From Myxococcales bacterium (GTDB lineage: Bacteria; Myxococcota_A; SURF-8): 64,000 bases of DNA. The notes under the pieces are model-generated. The model was not told where the DNA came from and ran no database searches. It was given only the letters and a program-made list of their open reading frames with translations. Both the position numbers and the translations under genes were made by a program. Within the stretch, counting starts at the first letter, position 1. Each line of letters opens with the position of its first letter. Of this stretch, positions 37,814 to 47,449 are shown in pieces. Location: the NCBI GenBank assembly GCA_003598065.1, contig QZKR01000120.1:62001-126000 (forward strand). The letters are read 5' to 3'.

Positions 37814-38695
37814 ATGAAACAGACGAAACTCGAAATAAGCGAATACACCGACTTCCGCCGCTTCCTCGCCGACCGCCTCGATGAATTGAAACGGCAGGAT
37901 CCGAAGTACTCCATGCAGTACTTCACCCAACGGCTCGAACTCGGCAGCCGCAACTACCTGCGCATGATCATCAACGGCCAGCGCAAGCTTACCGAGCGGC
38001 TGGCCGGGCGTCTGGGCGCGGCGCTCGGCCTGGACGTGCAACAGCAGGAATTTTTCCTGCGCCTCGTGCGTTTCGCGCAGGCGGGTTCCACGGCCGAGAA
38101 AAACGAGGCGCTGGCGGATCTGCGCAAGAACCGCCGCTTCCTGCGGGTGCATCGTCTGGCGCTCGACCATCTCGACTATCTGGCCGATCCGCTGCTCGTC
38201 GCCCTGCGGGAAATGGCCGCTCTCGACGATTTCAGCGCGGACCCGGTCCGGCTCGCCAAACAATTGAAGGGCCGCCCGTCCGCGCGCCAGGTCGCCGCCG
38301 GGTTGAAGCGCCTCGTTAAGATGGGCATTCTGATCCAAGACCCAAACGGGCGATTGGTCCAGCCGCACCGCCACCAGGAAAGCGGCGATCAACTCGGCTC
38401 CGTGCCGCTGCGCCTGTATCACAAGAACATGCTGGAACTGGCGGCGAAAGCCATCGACGACGATCCCACCGTCCGCCACCTGACCGGCATCACGCTGTCG
38501 ATTTCGGAGGAAGGCTACCGAAAGGCGCTCGGCCATCTGTCGAACTTTCTCGCCGAACTCCGCCGCGTCGCCCAGGAAGATCCCAGCCCGGATCGTGTTT
38601 ACCATCTCGAATTGGCGCTGTATCCGATGACGGTTGTCGAGCAGGAAAAGAGGAAAGCCAATCCGAGGCCGGATAAAAAAGGAGGTCGTTCATGA
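37814..38695 (+). CDS. TIGR02147-type (DUF4423) putative regulator
   Basis: EYTDFRRFLADRLDELKRQDPKYSMQYFTQRLELGSRNYLRMIINGQRKLTERLAGRLGAALGLDVQQQEFFLRLV matches TIGR02147 N-terminus; EDPSPDRVYHLELALYPMT. Confidence 0.85.
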   Translation: MKQTKLEISEYTDFRRFLADRLDELKRQDPKYSMQYFTQRLELGSRNYLRMIINGQRKLTERLAGRLGAALGLDVQQQEFFLRLVRFAQAGSTAEKNEALADLRKNRRFLRVHRLALDHLDYLADPLLVALREMAALDDFSADPVRLAKQLKGRPSARQVAAGLKRLVKMGILIQDPNGRLVQPHRHQESGDQLGSVPLRLYHKNMLELAAKAIDDDPTVRHLTGITLSISEEGYRKALGHLSNFLAELRRVAQEDPSPDRVYHLELALYPMTVVEQEKRKANPRPDKKGGRS

Positions 38696-41220
38696 TGCTA
38701 TCGAAAATTCACTGGTTGTCGCTTATCGCATGCTTTGCTCTTTCCGGTTGCCATTCCGACTCTCCAATCACCTTCGATTCCGACTCGGATCAATTCGCGG
38801 AATCCTATGCCTTCTTCAAGGAAGGGGGCAGCACCACAGGCGGAAATGCGCGCGTCTTCGTGACCTTCCAGTCCGTCGGCCAGATCGCTGATGTCGCTTT
38901 CGATCGCATGTCGATCCGCATGAAGGCCGTGCGCCTGTCTGCTTGCGACGGTTCGGGGGACGTGCGTCTCATCCCCGAGCAGGAGATGGAGCCGCTGGAC
39001 CTGCTGAACGCTCCGGCTGCGCGGTTGCTGCTCATCATTCCGGACGAACGGGCCTACTGCAAAATTAGTTTCGAACTGGAGGACGAACCATACCGCCTGA
39101 TTGCCGAAGGCAAAGTGAAAGAAAACGACCGCTTCGTCATCAGCACTTCGTTGGGCGGAGGACTCGCGCTGGCTTCAACCCGCAGCAGTGGTTTCGAATT
39201 CGCCCCTAATGAAGAACATTGCACGGCGGCCGTGCTCGACGCGGCCGATTTTCCTTGGGAGGAGGCCATCCTCGCACTGCCCGAGGACGCGGAAGGTATT
39301 CATCGTTGGATGGAAGAAAACGGCGGGCAGTTCGGGGCCGAGTTCAACCGCGTGTTTGGGCTCTTCACCGACCCGGAGTGCGACGGCGCGCTGCTTCCGA
39401 CGGACCTCGACCCCGACAACCAGATCGGAGTCGGTACAAATAATGAACCGGCCACGCCCGTCCAGCCTGTGCCGGCCTGCAAACTTCAAACTGATTATGC
39501 TTCGCCTTGGCCCGGGGCTGAAGCGCACCTTGACGCGCGCGATTCCTCCTCTTCCGCAGTCGGCAAGCTTCAATACTTCTGGGAATGGGCGCCGGAGGGC
39601 AAGCCGTACTATGTCGAGGATGTGGTGTTGATCTGCTCGACCTGCATTTTCGATGAGCCACAATCCATCATGGGGAAATGGACGGCCGACGGCTATCCAA
39701 AAGTTCGTTTTCCGATCAGCGGGACTTACAAAGTCCGCGTCAAAGTGAAGGACTCGGCCGGCGTAGAGAGCGGCCCCGACGCCGCTTGCCCGGACTGCCG
39801 GGAATGGGCGGAATGTACCGTCGAGGTAAGGCCTTCCGAAAAACTTCATGCGGAACTGGTATGGAACCGCGGCGAATCGGTGGATCTCGACCTGTTCCTC
39901 GTGCGTTACCGCGACAACGGCACCTTCGCCGTGCCTTCCGCCTTCCAGGATCGCATCAAGGCGGACGATCCGGTGAAGTCTCCATGCACCGACGCATCCG
40001 AGTGCTATGGCGGCAAGTTCCCCTGCGGCGACGACGGAAAATGCGACCTATCCTGCGAGGACGACGCCGTTTGCAAAGCCGCCAACGGCGGCTGGTATTG
40101 CAACGAGTTCGATGAATGTGTAGTGACCGCTCAGAAAGAGATCGACTGCAACCACGACGCCGACTGCCCGGGCGGCGGCTTCTGCAATCCACGCTACACG
40201 GCCACTGGCGCGAAGATGATCTGCACCCAGAACAACTACGACGCCGTCAACGACACCTGCTACTTCACCAACGGCTCGCCGCGCTGGGGCGAATACGGTC
40301 CGATCGAAACGGCCTGCTCTTGCGGTGGCGCAAGTGGTTGCGACGCCACGATCTGCAACGGTGTCAACCAGCAGTATTTCGAGTGCATCGGCGGTTTCTG
40401 CGATTACACCTGCGACAACTCGAATCAATGCCTCGAAGCCAATCAGAATTACCTCTGCGGCGAAAGCGGCGAATGCGTCGGCAACAACCCGGACGACGAT
40501 CCGACGCTCGACATCGACGACGTGGACGGCTGGGGCCCGGAAAACATCTCGTTGAAAGACCCGGCCACGGGCCGCTATCGTTTCGTGGCGCGCCTCTACG
40601 CCGACCCCAACGAGGTGCTCTCCGACCTGGCGCCCAACTCTCCCGTGAAAGGTTTCGTCCGGATTTACCTCAACGGCGAATTGGCGCTGTCGCAAGGCGT
40701 TACCCACGAATTCGTCAAAACCAGCACCTATTGGAAGGTGGCCGACATCGTTTGGGACAAAGAGGCTAACGACGGCGAAGGGGGTGGTACGGTGGACCCG
40801 ATCTGCGCCGGCTGGACGACGACGCCGTGCGGGACGAGCGCCGAATGCCAGGGATGGTTCGACAACGAGTACGCATGCGAGGCCCGCGAATGGGGCAAGT
40901 TCTGTTCCACCTGCGCCACGGGCACGGGCACGCCGGAAAACTGCGACCCGACCATCGCCTGCAATGACGACGACGATTGCGCCGCCGAGGCGGCCTCCAA
41001 AACCTGCACGACGATCAAAGGCGACTACTGCCGTTGCGCGAGAGCCAACGAGTTCGATCAGTTCGCCAACGACCCCTACGCCAACCCGTTTATCAAAACC
41101 ACCGGTTCTGGCATTTTCGATCCGAGCAGCGACATCGAACCGCGCTCGATCTGGTGCGACGCTCCGACCGATGAATTCGCCGCCGGCGACACCTGCGAAT
41201 CGCTGTATGGCGTACGATAA
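38692..41220 (+). CDS. Large Cys-rich lipoprotein
   Basis: Lipobox FALSGC; repeated CxxDxxC-type Cys-rich segments; ATG overlaps stop of TIGR02147 gene. Confidence 0.8.
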   Translation: MMLSKIHWLSLIACFALSGCHSDSPITFDSDSDQFAESYAFFKEGGSTTGGNARVFVTFQSVGQIADVAFDRMSIRMKAVRLSACDGSGDVRLIPEQEMEPLDLLNAPAARLLLIIPDERAYCKISFELEDEPYRLIAEGKVKENDRFVISTSLGGGLALASTRSSGFEFAPNEEHCTAAVLDAADFPWEEAILALPEDAEGIHRWMEENGGQFGAEFNRVFGLFTDPECDGALLPTDLDPDNQIGVGTNNEPATPVQPVPACKLQTDYASPWPGAEAHLDARDSSSSAVGKLQYFWEWAPEGKPYYVEDVVLICSTCIFDEPQSIMGKWTADGYPKVRFPISGTYKVRVKVKDSAGVESGPDAACPDCREWAECTVEVRPSEKLHAELVWNRGESVDLDLFLVRYRDNGTFAVPSAFQDRIKADDPVKSPCTDASECYGGKFPCGDDGKCDLSCEDDAVCKAANGGWYCNEFDECVVTAQKEIDCNHDADCPGGGFCNPRYTATGAKMICTQNNYDAVNDTCYFTNGSPRWGEYGPIETACSCGGASGCDATICNGVNQQYFECIGGFCDYTCDNSNQCLEANQNYLCGESGECVGNNPDDDPTLDIDDVDGWGPENISLKDPATGRYRFVARLYADPNEVLSDLAPNSPVKGFVRIYLNGELALSQGVTHEFVKTSTYWKVADIVWDKEANDGEGGGTVDPICAGWTTTPCGTSAECQGWFDNEYACEAREWGKFCSTCATGTGTPENCDPTIACNDDDDCAAEAASKTCTTIKGDYCRCARANEFDQFANDPYANPFIKTTGSGIFDPSSDIEPRSIWCDAPTDEFAAGDTCESLYGVR

Positions 41221-41242
41221 GCTATAGCACATCAAGCACCGG

Positions 41243-41279
41243 CGGGCGGGCCTTGCAGGACCCGCCCGTTCGGTTTTTA
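41243..41279 (+). terminator. Rho-independent terminator
   Basis: CGGGCGGG - CCTTGCAGGA - CCCGCCCG then TTCGGTTTTT. Confidence 0.8.
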
Positions 41280-41292
41280 TGCGCACAAAGCA

Positions 41293-41322
41293 TTTACCGT
41301 TTCATCCCGCTTAAGGTACAAT
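41293..41322 (+). promoter_or_regulatory. Predicted promoter for kdsA
   Basis: TTTACC - 18 bp - TACAAT upstream of ATG 41368. Confidence 0.45.
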
Positions 41323-41367
41323 CCACGAATCTGGCTAGAGACGCGAAACGTCGGGAGAAAAGGCGCC

Positions 41368-42192
41368 ATGACCACCGTGAACGCAGGAGCACTCTCGATC
41401 GGCGATGGCCGTCCCTTCGTCCTTATCGCCGGCCCCTGCGTCATCGAAAGCCGCAGCCACGCGGTGATGATGGCCGGGGGGCTGCGGGACATCGCGGCGG
41501 GCTTGGGCGTACCGTTTATTTTCAAAGCGTCCTATGACAAGGCCAACCGCACGAGCCTGCAAGGTTTTCGCGGCCCTGGACCCGACGAGGGGCTGGACAT
41601 CCTGCGCGAGGTGCGCGAAACGATCGGCGTACCGGTGCAGAGCGACATTCACGCGGTCGAACAAGCCGAACCGGCGGCGCGGGTTCTCGACGTGTTGCAG
41701 ATTCCGGCTTTCCTCTGCCGTCAGACGGACCTGCTGCTTGCCGCCGGCCGCACGGGCAAGCCGGTGAACGTCAAAAAGGGCCAATGGATGGCCCCTTGGG
41801 ACATGGCCAAGGTGGCCGAAAAAATCGCCTCGACGGGTAATCGCCAAATTCTGCTGACGGAGCGCGGCGCGGCGTTCGGCTACAATCGCCTGATTACCGA
41901 CCTGCGCTCGCTGGTCGTGATGCGCCGCACGGGCTACCCGGTGGTTTTCGACGCCACCCACAGCGTCCAATTGCCCAGCGGCCAGGGTGAATCGTCGGGC
42001 GGCGAACGCGAGTTCATCCCCTATCTGGCGCGCGGCGCGGCGGCGGTGGGCGTCGATGCGCTGTTCATGGAAGTACACGACGCGCCGGAACGCGCCCTAA
42101 GCGACGGTCCGAATCAGCTTCGCCTGGATGAGCTGCCCGGCCTGCTCAAGACCCTGAAAGACCTCGACGCCATCGCCAAACGGACGGCATGA
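41368..42192 (+). CDS. kdsA: 3-deoxy-8-phosphooctulonate synthase
   Basis: IAGPCVIESRSHAVMMAGGL; FKASYDKANRTSLQGFRGPG; DATHSVQLPSGQG. Confidence 0.97.
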   Translation: MTTVNAGALSIGDGRPFVLIAGPCVIESRSHAVMMAGGLRDIAAGLGVPFIFKASYDKANRTSLQGFRGPGPDEGLDILREVRETIGVPVQSDIHAVEQAEPAARVLDVLQIPAFLCRQTDLLLAAGRTGKPVNVKKGQWMAPWDMAKVAEKIASTGNRQILLTERGAAFGYNRLITDLRSLVVMRRTGYPVVFDATHSVQLPSGQGESSGGEREFIPYLARGAAAVGVDALFMEVHDAPERALSDGPNQLRLDELPGLLKTLKDLDAIAKRTA

Positions 42193-42193
42193 A

Positions 42194-43153
42194 ATGGACA
42201 TCCTCAAAGAAATCAAACGCGTGCTGGCGGTCGAACGGGACGCCCTGAAAGACCTGGAAGCGCGCATCGACAAACGGGCGGAAACGGCGGTGGAATGGAT
42301 TCGCGACTGCCGGGGACGCATTGTGGTCACCGGCATGGGAAAAATGGGCCTCATCGGCCGCAAAATAGCCGCGACGCTGACCAGCACGGGCACCCCGGCG
42401 CTCTATCTGCATCCCGTCGAAGCTTTCCACGGCGATCTCGGCGTCGTCGGCGCGGACGATCTGCTGCTCGCGGTCTCCAACAGCGGCGAAACGGAAGAAG
42501 TCAACCACTTGACCGCCTTCCTCAAACGCCTGCGCGTGCGCGTCATCGCGTTGACGGGAAATTCCAATTCGACGCTGGCCAAGCAGGCCGATCTGGTGCT
42601 GGACATTTCGGTGCGCGAGGAAGCCGACCCACTCGGCGTCGCGCCGATGTCGAGCACCACGGCCGCGCTGGCGATGGGCGACGCCCTGGCCGCCGCCTTG
42701 ATTCATCTGCGCGGCTTCACGCGCGAGCAGTTCGCCATGTTCCATCCCGGCGGCGCCCTGGGCCGGCGGCTTTTGTGGCGCGTGAGCGACCTGATGCACA
42801 CCGGCGAGGCCGTGCCGCGCGTCCTGGAGACGACGCCCTTGAAAGAGGCGATCGTCGAGATGTCGAAGAAGCGGCTCGGCGTCGTGCTCGTCGTCGATTC
42901 GGAAGTCAAACTGGCTGGCATTTTCACCGACGGCGACCTGCGGCGGCTTTTGCAGCGCGACTCCAATCCGCTGGATCGGACCATCGGCGCGTGCATGGTT
43001 CGCACGCCGAAGGTCGTTCAGGTGGATTGCCTCGCGCTGGAAGCGTTGAACATCATGGAAGAAAAAAACTTGTCCGTTATGCCGGTCATCGACGATCGGG
43101 GATATCTCCAAGGCGTCTTGCACATTCATCGGCTGATTGAGGCCAAACTGTGA
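42194..43153 (+). CDS. kdsD: Arabinose-5-phosphate isomerase (KdsD/KpsF family)
   Basis: SIS domain VVTGMGKMGLIGRKIAATLTSTGTPALYLHPVEAFHGDLG; two CBS domains. Confidence 0.95.
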   Translation: MDILKEIKRVLAVERDALKDLEARIDKRAETAVEWIRDCRGRIVVTGMGKMGLIGRKIAATLTSTGTPALYLHPVEAFHGDLGVVGADDLLLAVSNSGETEEVNHLTAFLKRLRVRVIALTGNSNSTLAKQADLVLDISVREEADPLGVAPMSSTTAALAMGDALAAALIHLRGFTREQFAMFHPGGALGRRLLWRVSDLMHTGEAVPRVLETTPLKEAIVEMSKKRLGVVLVVDSEVKLAGIFTDGDLRRLLQRDSNPLDRTIGACMVRTPKVVQVDCLALEALNIMEEKNLSVMPVIDDRGYLQGVLHIHRLIEAKL

Positions 43154-44472
43154 CCCAACCATTCAGGTCCAAGGAGAGGCGAGTGAAACCGGTCGTCGTC
43201 ATTCCCTGCCTCCCGCATTCGAAGCTCCCGGACCCATGCACGCTGCATTTGCATGGCGAGCCGCTGTTTCTTCGCCGTTTGCGCAAAATGGCAAACTACG
43301 AAGACATAAAGCGAATCTACGCAATCGTCCCCGATTCCGAGTGCGCTCATCAAGCGGAGCGGGAAGAAGCCGTTCCCCTGCGGCGGCCGCTCAAAGCACA
43401 AATCCCTTCCCTTCCCCAAAGCGAATCGGCAATTCGCGGGAAGACTTCCATTCTGCAAATCTGGATTTCCCCCTACTACCCTTTTCTGAGTGATGAAATC
43501 ATTCAGAAGACAATCGCCGCCATGCAATCCCTCCGGGCTGGCAAAAGCGCCGCACCGAAGAAATCGGAAATGATTCGCGGTTGCGCATTGGCGAATTCTT
43601 CATCGAAAAACATTTCGATCCCCTTTTCCGTCCCGGCTTTACTGGATGAACTGGCGGAGCGGGGGCTGATCGTCTTTGCGGCGAATTCGTTCCCGCCGGA
43701 AGTCGCTTCTTCGCACCTGTCGTTGAAGCCCGTCTCCGGCGCGGCGCTCGATTGTTTCCGCGTCGGCGACCAAAGCGAACTCGCTCTGGCCGGCGCGATC
43801 TCCCTGGGAAACGGACTTTCCGAAGCCCGGCGATTTCGGGTGCTGCGGTTATTTCTCACATCGCCGGCGGCATCCGACGTGATGGATGAACTCGGCCTTC
43901 CCCGATCGGTCCTGCCGCCGCTTTACGCGCCCAATTTCCCCGAGGCGCGCCTCTTGGGCCGCGCCAAAACCTTGAAAATCAGGGCGGCGAAAAAAAGCGA
44001 CCCGCCCGAGGCCATTTACCAGGCGCTTCGTTCCTACTCCGTCGTGAACGAAAATGACGTCATCGTCGTCGGCACCGAAAAACCGGATCTGGCCTACTTC
44101 GGCGAACTGAACATGTCGCTGGCGATCGCCTCGGGCGCATCGGGAGCGGTTATCGGCGGCGTCACCCGCGACAGCCTCCGCACCGCCAAGGCCGGCTTCC
44201 CCGTTTTCTCGAAAGGCTTTTATTGCCGGGACATCAAAGGAAAGGGCGCGGTGGAGACGATCAACACTCCTATTGAACTGGACGGCGTGCCCGTTTGTCC
44301 CGAAGATCTTGTAATTGGCGACCGCGACGGCATCGTCGTCGTCCCGCGGCGTCGCGTGGCCGAAGTCATCCGGCGCTGCGGCGACGTGTTGGCCAAGGAA
44401 TCGAGAATACTGTCGGACATCCTCGCCGGCGTTGCGCCGGAAAATCTGTTGCGCCGCCACGGCTATTTCTAG
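43150..44472 (+). CDS. Fusion protein: degenerate cytidylyltransferase-like N-terminus and RraA-like C-terminus
   Basis: N-term VVVIPCLPHSKLPDPCTLHLHGEPLFLRRLRKM resembles a diverged KdsB-type NTase; C-term ASGAVIGGVTRDSLRTAKAGFPVFSKG...VCPEDLVIGDRDGIVVVPRRRVAEVI is RraA-like. Confidence 0.75.
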   Translation: MTQPFRSKERRVKPVVVIPCLPHSKLPDPCTLHLHGEPLFLRRLRKMANYEDIKRIYAIVPDSECAHQAEREEAVPLRRPLKAQIPSLPQSESAIRGKTSILQIWISPYYPFLSDEIIQKTIAAMQSLRAGKSAAPKKSEMIRGCALANSSSKNISIPFSVPALLDELAERGLIVFAANSFPPEVASSHLSLKPVSGAALDCFRVGDQSELALAGAISLGNGLSEARRFRVLRLFLTSPAASDVMDELGLPRSVLPPLYAPNFPEARLLGRAKTLKIRAAKKSDPPEAIYQALRSYSVVNENDVIVVGTEKPDLAYFGELNMSLAIASGASGAVIGGVTRDSLRTAKAGFPVFSKGFYCRDIKGKGAVETINTPIELDGVPVCPEDLVIGDRDGIVVVPRRRVAEVIRRCGDVLAKESRILSDILAGVAPENLLRRHGYF

Positions 44473-44486
44473 GAACGCGCGAAAAC

Positions 44487-45194
44487 ATGGGAAAAACGCA
44501 AGCAAAAGACAGAATCGTAGCTTTCGTGCATGCCAAGGGCGCCAGCGAGCGAGTGCCGAATAAAAATCTCCGGCCGCTGGGCGATCGTCCCCTTTTCTGC
44601 CATGCCATTTCCAATGCGCGTGCGAGCGCGCTGGTCACGGACGTCGTCATCGACAGCGACTCGGATGAAATTCTGCGCATCGGCGAATCGTTCGGCGCCG
44701 TTCCGCTCAAGCGCCAAAAGGAACTGGCCACCAACGCCACGACGGGCGACGAATTGGCCTATTGGCAGGCAAGCAACTACCCTGGATCCTCCATTGTCCT
44801 TCAAGTCATCCCGACCTCGCCGTTCATCCGCCCCTCTTCCATCGACGGGGCCATCCAATTGCTTTTAGAGCGCCGGGTCGATACGGTCGTCGGCGTTTTT
44901 CGGGAACCTCTTTATCTCTGGATCGACGGAAAGCCCGCCTATTTCGGGCCCGACGATCGTATTCCGAACAGTTCGCAGCTTCCTCCGGTTATCTACGAGA
45001 CCACGGGACTCTACGTGAATCGCACCGAATTCGTCCTCAATCAGAAGCGGCGCATTTCACGAGAAAGCTGCGCTCCTTACTATCTCTCCCGTCTTGAATC
45101 CGTGGACATCAATTACCCCGAGGATTTCGAGTTAGCCGAGCTGCTTTGGCATGGCCTGCATGCGTTGCATGAAAAAGCAGGGGAAACGTCCTGA
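44487..45194 (+). CDS. CMP-sugar (acylneuraminate-type) cytidylyltransferase
   Basis: VHAKGASERVPNKNLRPLGDRPLFCHAI; LQVIPTSPFIRPSSIDGAIQLLL; trimmed to ATG 44487. Confidence 0.88.
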   Translation: MGKTQAKDRIVAFVHAKGASERVPNKNLRPLGDRPLFCHAISNARASALVTDVVIDSDSDEILRIGESFGAVPLKRQKELATNATTGDELAYWQASNYPGSSIVLQVIPTSPFIRPSSIDGAIQLLLERRVDTVVGVFREPLYLWIDGKPAYFGPDDRIPNSSQLPPVIYETTGLYVNRTEFVLNQKRRISRESCAPYYLSRLESVDINYPEDFELAELLWHGLHALHEKAGETS

Positions 45195-45248
45195 TCGATC
45201 ATCCTCCGAGGCAGATGCGACAACCGCTCCGATTCAAGGATTCGTCAA

Positions 45249-46187
45249 ATGGCATTGCCGACAATCAAACCGATCATCCTCAGCTACAACATGCCCGAGG
45301 AGGCCAGCCGCCTTTACAAAAAACTTCAGGCAGACGGGTTTTCCGACGTCCTGCTCGTCGATAACGGCTCCGACATGCACCCGCCCTCGCCGCATGCGAA
45401 TTTCAGATTGCCGAAGAACATTCGCGCCAACGGCCAGGCGCGCATGGCGCTGATCTACAGCATGGATTACTTCCCCGCGGATTATTATTGGCTGATCTCC
45501 ACCAGCGCCGATCTATATCCGCAGGCCAACTACCGCCAGGCCATCGAGGCGTCATTGTCGCGTCTTTCCGCCTTTCGAGTCGGCGTCCTAAGTCCCACCT
45601 TCGACTGCCCGACGGCTTTGCCGGCTCAGCAACACCTGTCGGCGAATGCGCCGGAAACGACGTCCATCTGTTTTTTCCTGGAGGCCACAGCCAACGTGCT
45701 TGCGCACAACCTGCTTGAAAAATGCCGGGAAGACGGCGCGGCCTTTTTCGAGACGCGACTGACGCGGGGATGGGGCTGCGATTACGAACTCTGCCATGAA
45801 GCCGTCCTGCATGGCTTCTGGTGCATGGCGGATCAGGCCATTGCAGCAGGCTGGAAACGAAATCTGGGGTATCACAAGGGAGTCGGCGGGGAATCCATCC
45901 AGCATTATTACGATCAGGCCTCGGCGGAAATGAACGCGGTGATGGCCGACAAATACGGCGAGCGCTGGATCATGAACTTTCTTCGCGATTTCACGAGCGC
46001 CGTCAAGCGAAGCTCGCCGCCATTGCCGGTGCAATACCATAGCCACTTTTCATCGGGCCCCTACGAAGGTCCTTCCATGTTGCAGAGTCTGACGAATCGG
46101 ACGAAAGACATTCTGAAGAACGGTCTTCGGCGGACGCCTCTCGCAAAGGCGCGCTCGATCCTGCGGATGCTTCGGTCGCGCTTTTGA
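45249..46187 (+). CDS. Glycosyltransferase-like protein
   Basis: IKPIILSYNMPEEASRLYKKLQADGFSDVLLVDNGSD; GWGCDYELCHEA; lies in a polysaccharide locus. Confidence 0.65.
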   Translation: MALPTIKPIILSYNMPEEASRLYKKLQADGFSDVLLVDNGSDMHPPSPHANFRLPKNIRANGQARMALIYSMDYFPADYYWLISTSADLYPQANYRQAIEASLSRLSAFRVGVLSPTFDCPTALPAQQHLSANAPETTSICFFLEATANVLAHNLLEKCREDGAAFFETRLTRGWGCDYELCHEAVLHGFWCMADQAIAAGWKRNLGYHKGVGGESIQHYYDQASAEMNAVMADKYGERWIMNFLRDFTSAVKRSSPPLPVQYHSHFSSGPYEGPSMLQSLTNRTKDILKNGLRRTPLAKARSILRMLRSRF

Positions 46188-46189
46188 AT

Positions 46190-47449
46190 TTAATCCTTGC
46201 GGGCCGGCGGCTGCGCCCCCCACGACCAGCGCGCGATCGGCCAATGCGCCACCTGACTGCTGGCGGAATCAACCACTTCAAAAGGCATCACGCCGTGCAA
46301 CCAGGCGAAGAATTTCGTTTGGCGCTGATTGCGAATCGAAATGGAAAACCGATATTCTCCTGCGGCTAATTGAAGGCTGGGGATCTCCAGTTCAAATCGC
46401 CATGCGCCTTTCTCGACTGGCCCGATTCGCAATCCCGACGTCGCGCCGTTGCATTGCGCCACGTAATTTTCATCGCTCGAAAGAAACACGACGTTGATGT
46501 CGGGATTGTCCGCCGCGATTTCAAATTTCAAAACGCCTCTGAGACGCAACGGGCGGCCATACGAAAAGCGTCGATTGGGATTCCCTGTTTCGTCGAGCAA
46601 CTCCAACTCGACGATTTTGACTTCATTCTCCGTGCGCTGCGGCTTTGAGCCAGCGAATGTTTTCGACAGAGCCCTGATCCCTTCGCCGACATCGCCATCA
46701 TGCGCGATTCGGCCTTTCTGGAGCAGCAGGGACCGATCGCAGACCCGTCCCACCGCCTCCATGGCATGACTGACGAAAACGACCGCGCAACGCTCCTGCA
46801 AGTCGGCGATGCGGTTGTAGCACTTGGCGCGGAAGGCCGCGTCGCCCACGGCGAGGATCTCGTCCAATAGCAGGATATCCGGCTCCAGCGCCGCCGCGAT
46901 GGCGAACCCGAGCCGCACGCGCATCCCGGAGGAGTAGGTCGCCAGCGGCGCTTCGAGAAAGTCGCCGATTTCGGCGAAATCGACGATGGAATCGAATTGC
47001 GCCTCGATCTCCTTGCGCGTCATGCCGAGGATCGCGCCGTTGAGGTGAATGTTCTCCCGGCCCGTCATGTGCGGGTGGAAGCCCGCGCCGACGGCGATCA
47101 GCGATCCTATCCGCCCGCGCACGGCGATCTCGCCTTTGTCGGGCGGCAGGATGCCGGCGATCAGGCGCAGAAGCGTCGTCTTGCCCGACCCGTTCGCGCC
47201 GATCAGCCCCACCGTCTCGCCGCGCCGGATCTCGAAATTCAGATCGTCCAGCGCCCAGAACTCGTCGGGACGCAGGCGGTCCGTGGGCGGCTTGATGCGC
47301 AGCATGCCGCGCGTCAGATCGGCGATTCCGTAAAGCATGCTGCGCCGCAGGTCGCGGCAGAATTTTTTGGAAACGCCTCGGACGGAAATCAGCGTCTCGC
47401 CGGCGGCGCGCAATGAATTCACTCCGGACGTGGGCGACGAAGCGGACAT
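46190..47449 (-). CDS. wzt: ABC polysaccharide exporter ATPase with Wzt C-terminal carbohydrate-binding-like domain
   Basis: GLIGANGSGKTTLLRLIAGILPPDKGEI, YSSGMRVRLGFA, beta-rich C-terminus ENEVKIVELELLDETGNPNRRFSYGRPLRL; ATGA overlap with permease. Confidence 0.9.
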   Translation of the reverse strand: MSASSPTSGVNSLRAAGETLISVRGVSKKFCRDLRRSMLYGIADLTRGMLRIKPPTDRLRPDEFWALDDLNFEIRRGETVGLIGANGSGKTTLLRLIAGILPPDKGEIAVRGRIGSLIAVGAGFHPHMTGRENIHLNGAILGMTRKEIEAQFDSIVDFAEIGDFLEAPLATYSSGMRVRLGFAIAAALEPDILLLDEILAVGDAAFRAKCYNRIADLQERCAVVFVSHAMEAVGRVCDRSLLLQKGRIAHDGDVGEGIRALSKTFAGSKPQRTENEVKIVELELLDETGNPNRRFSYGRPLRLRGVLKFEIAADNPDINVVFLSSDENYVAQCNGATSGLRIGPVEKGAWRFELEIPSLQLAAGEYRFSISIRNQRQTKFFAWLHGVMPFEVVDSASSQVAHWPIARWSWGAQPPARKD

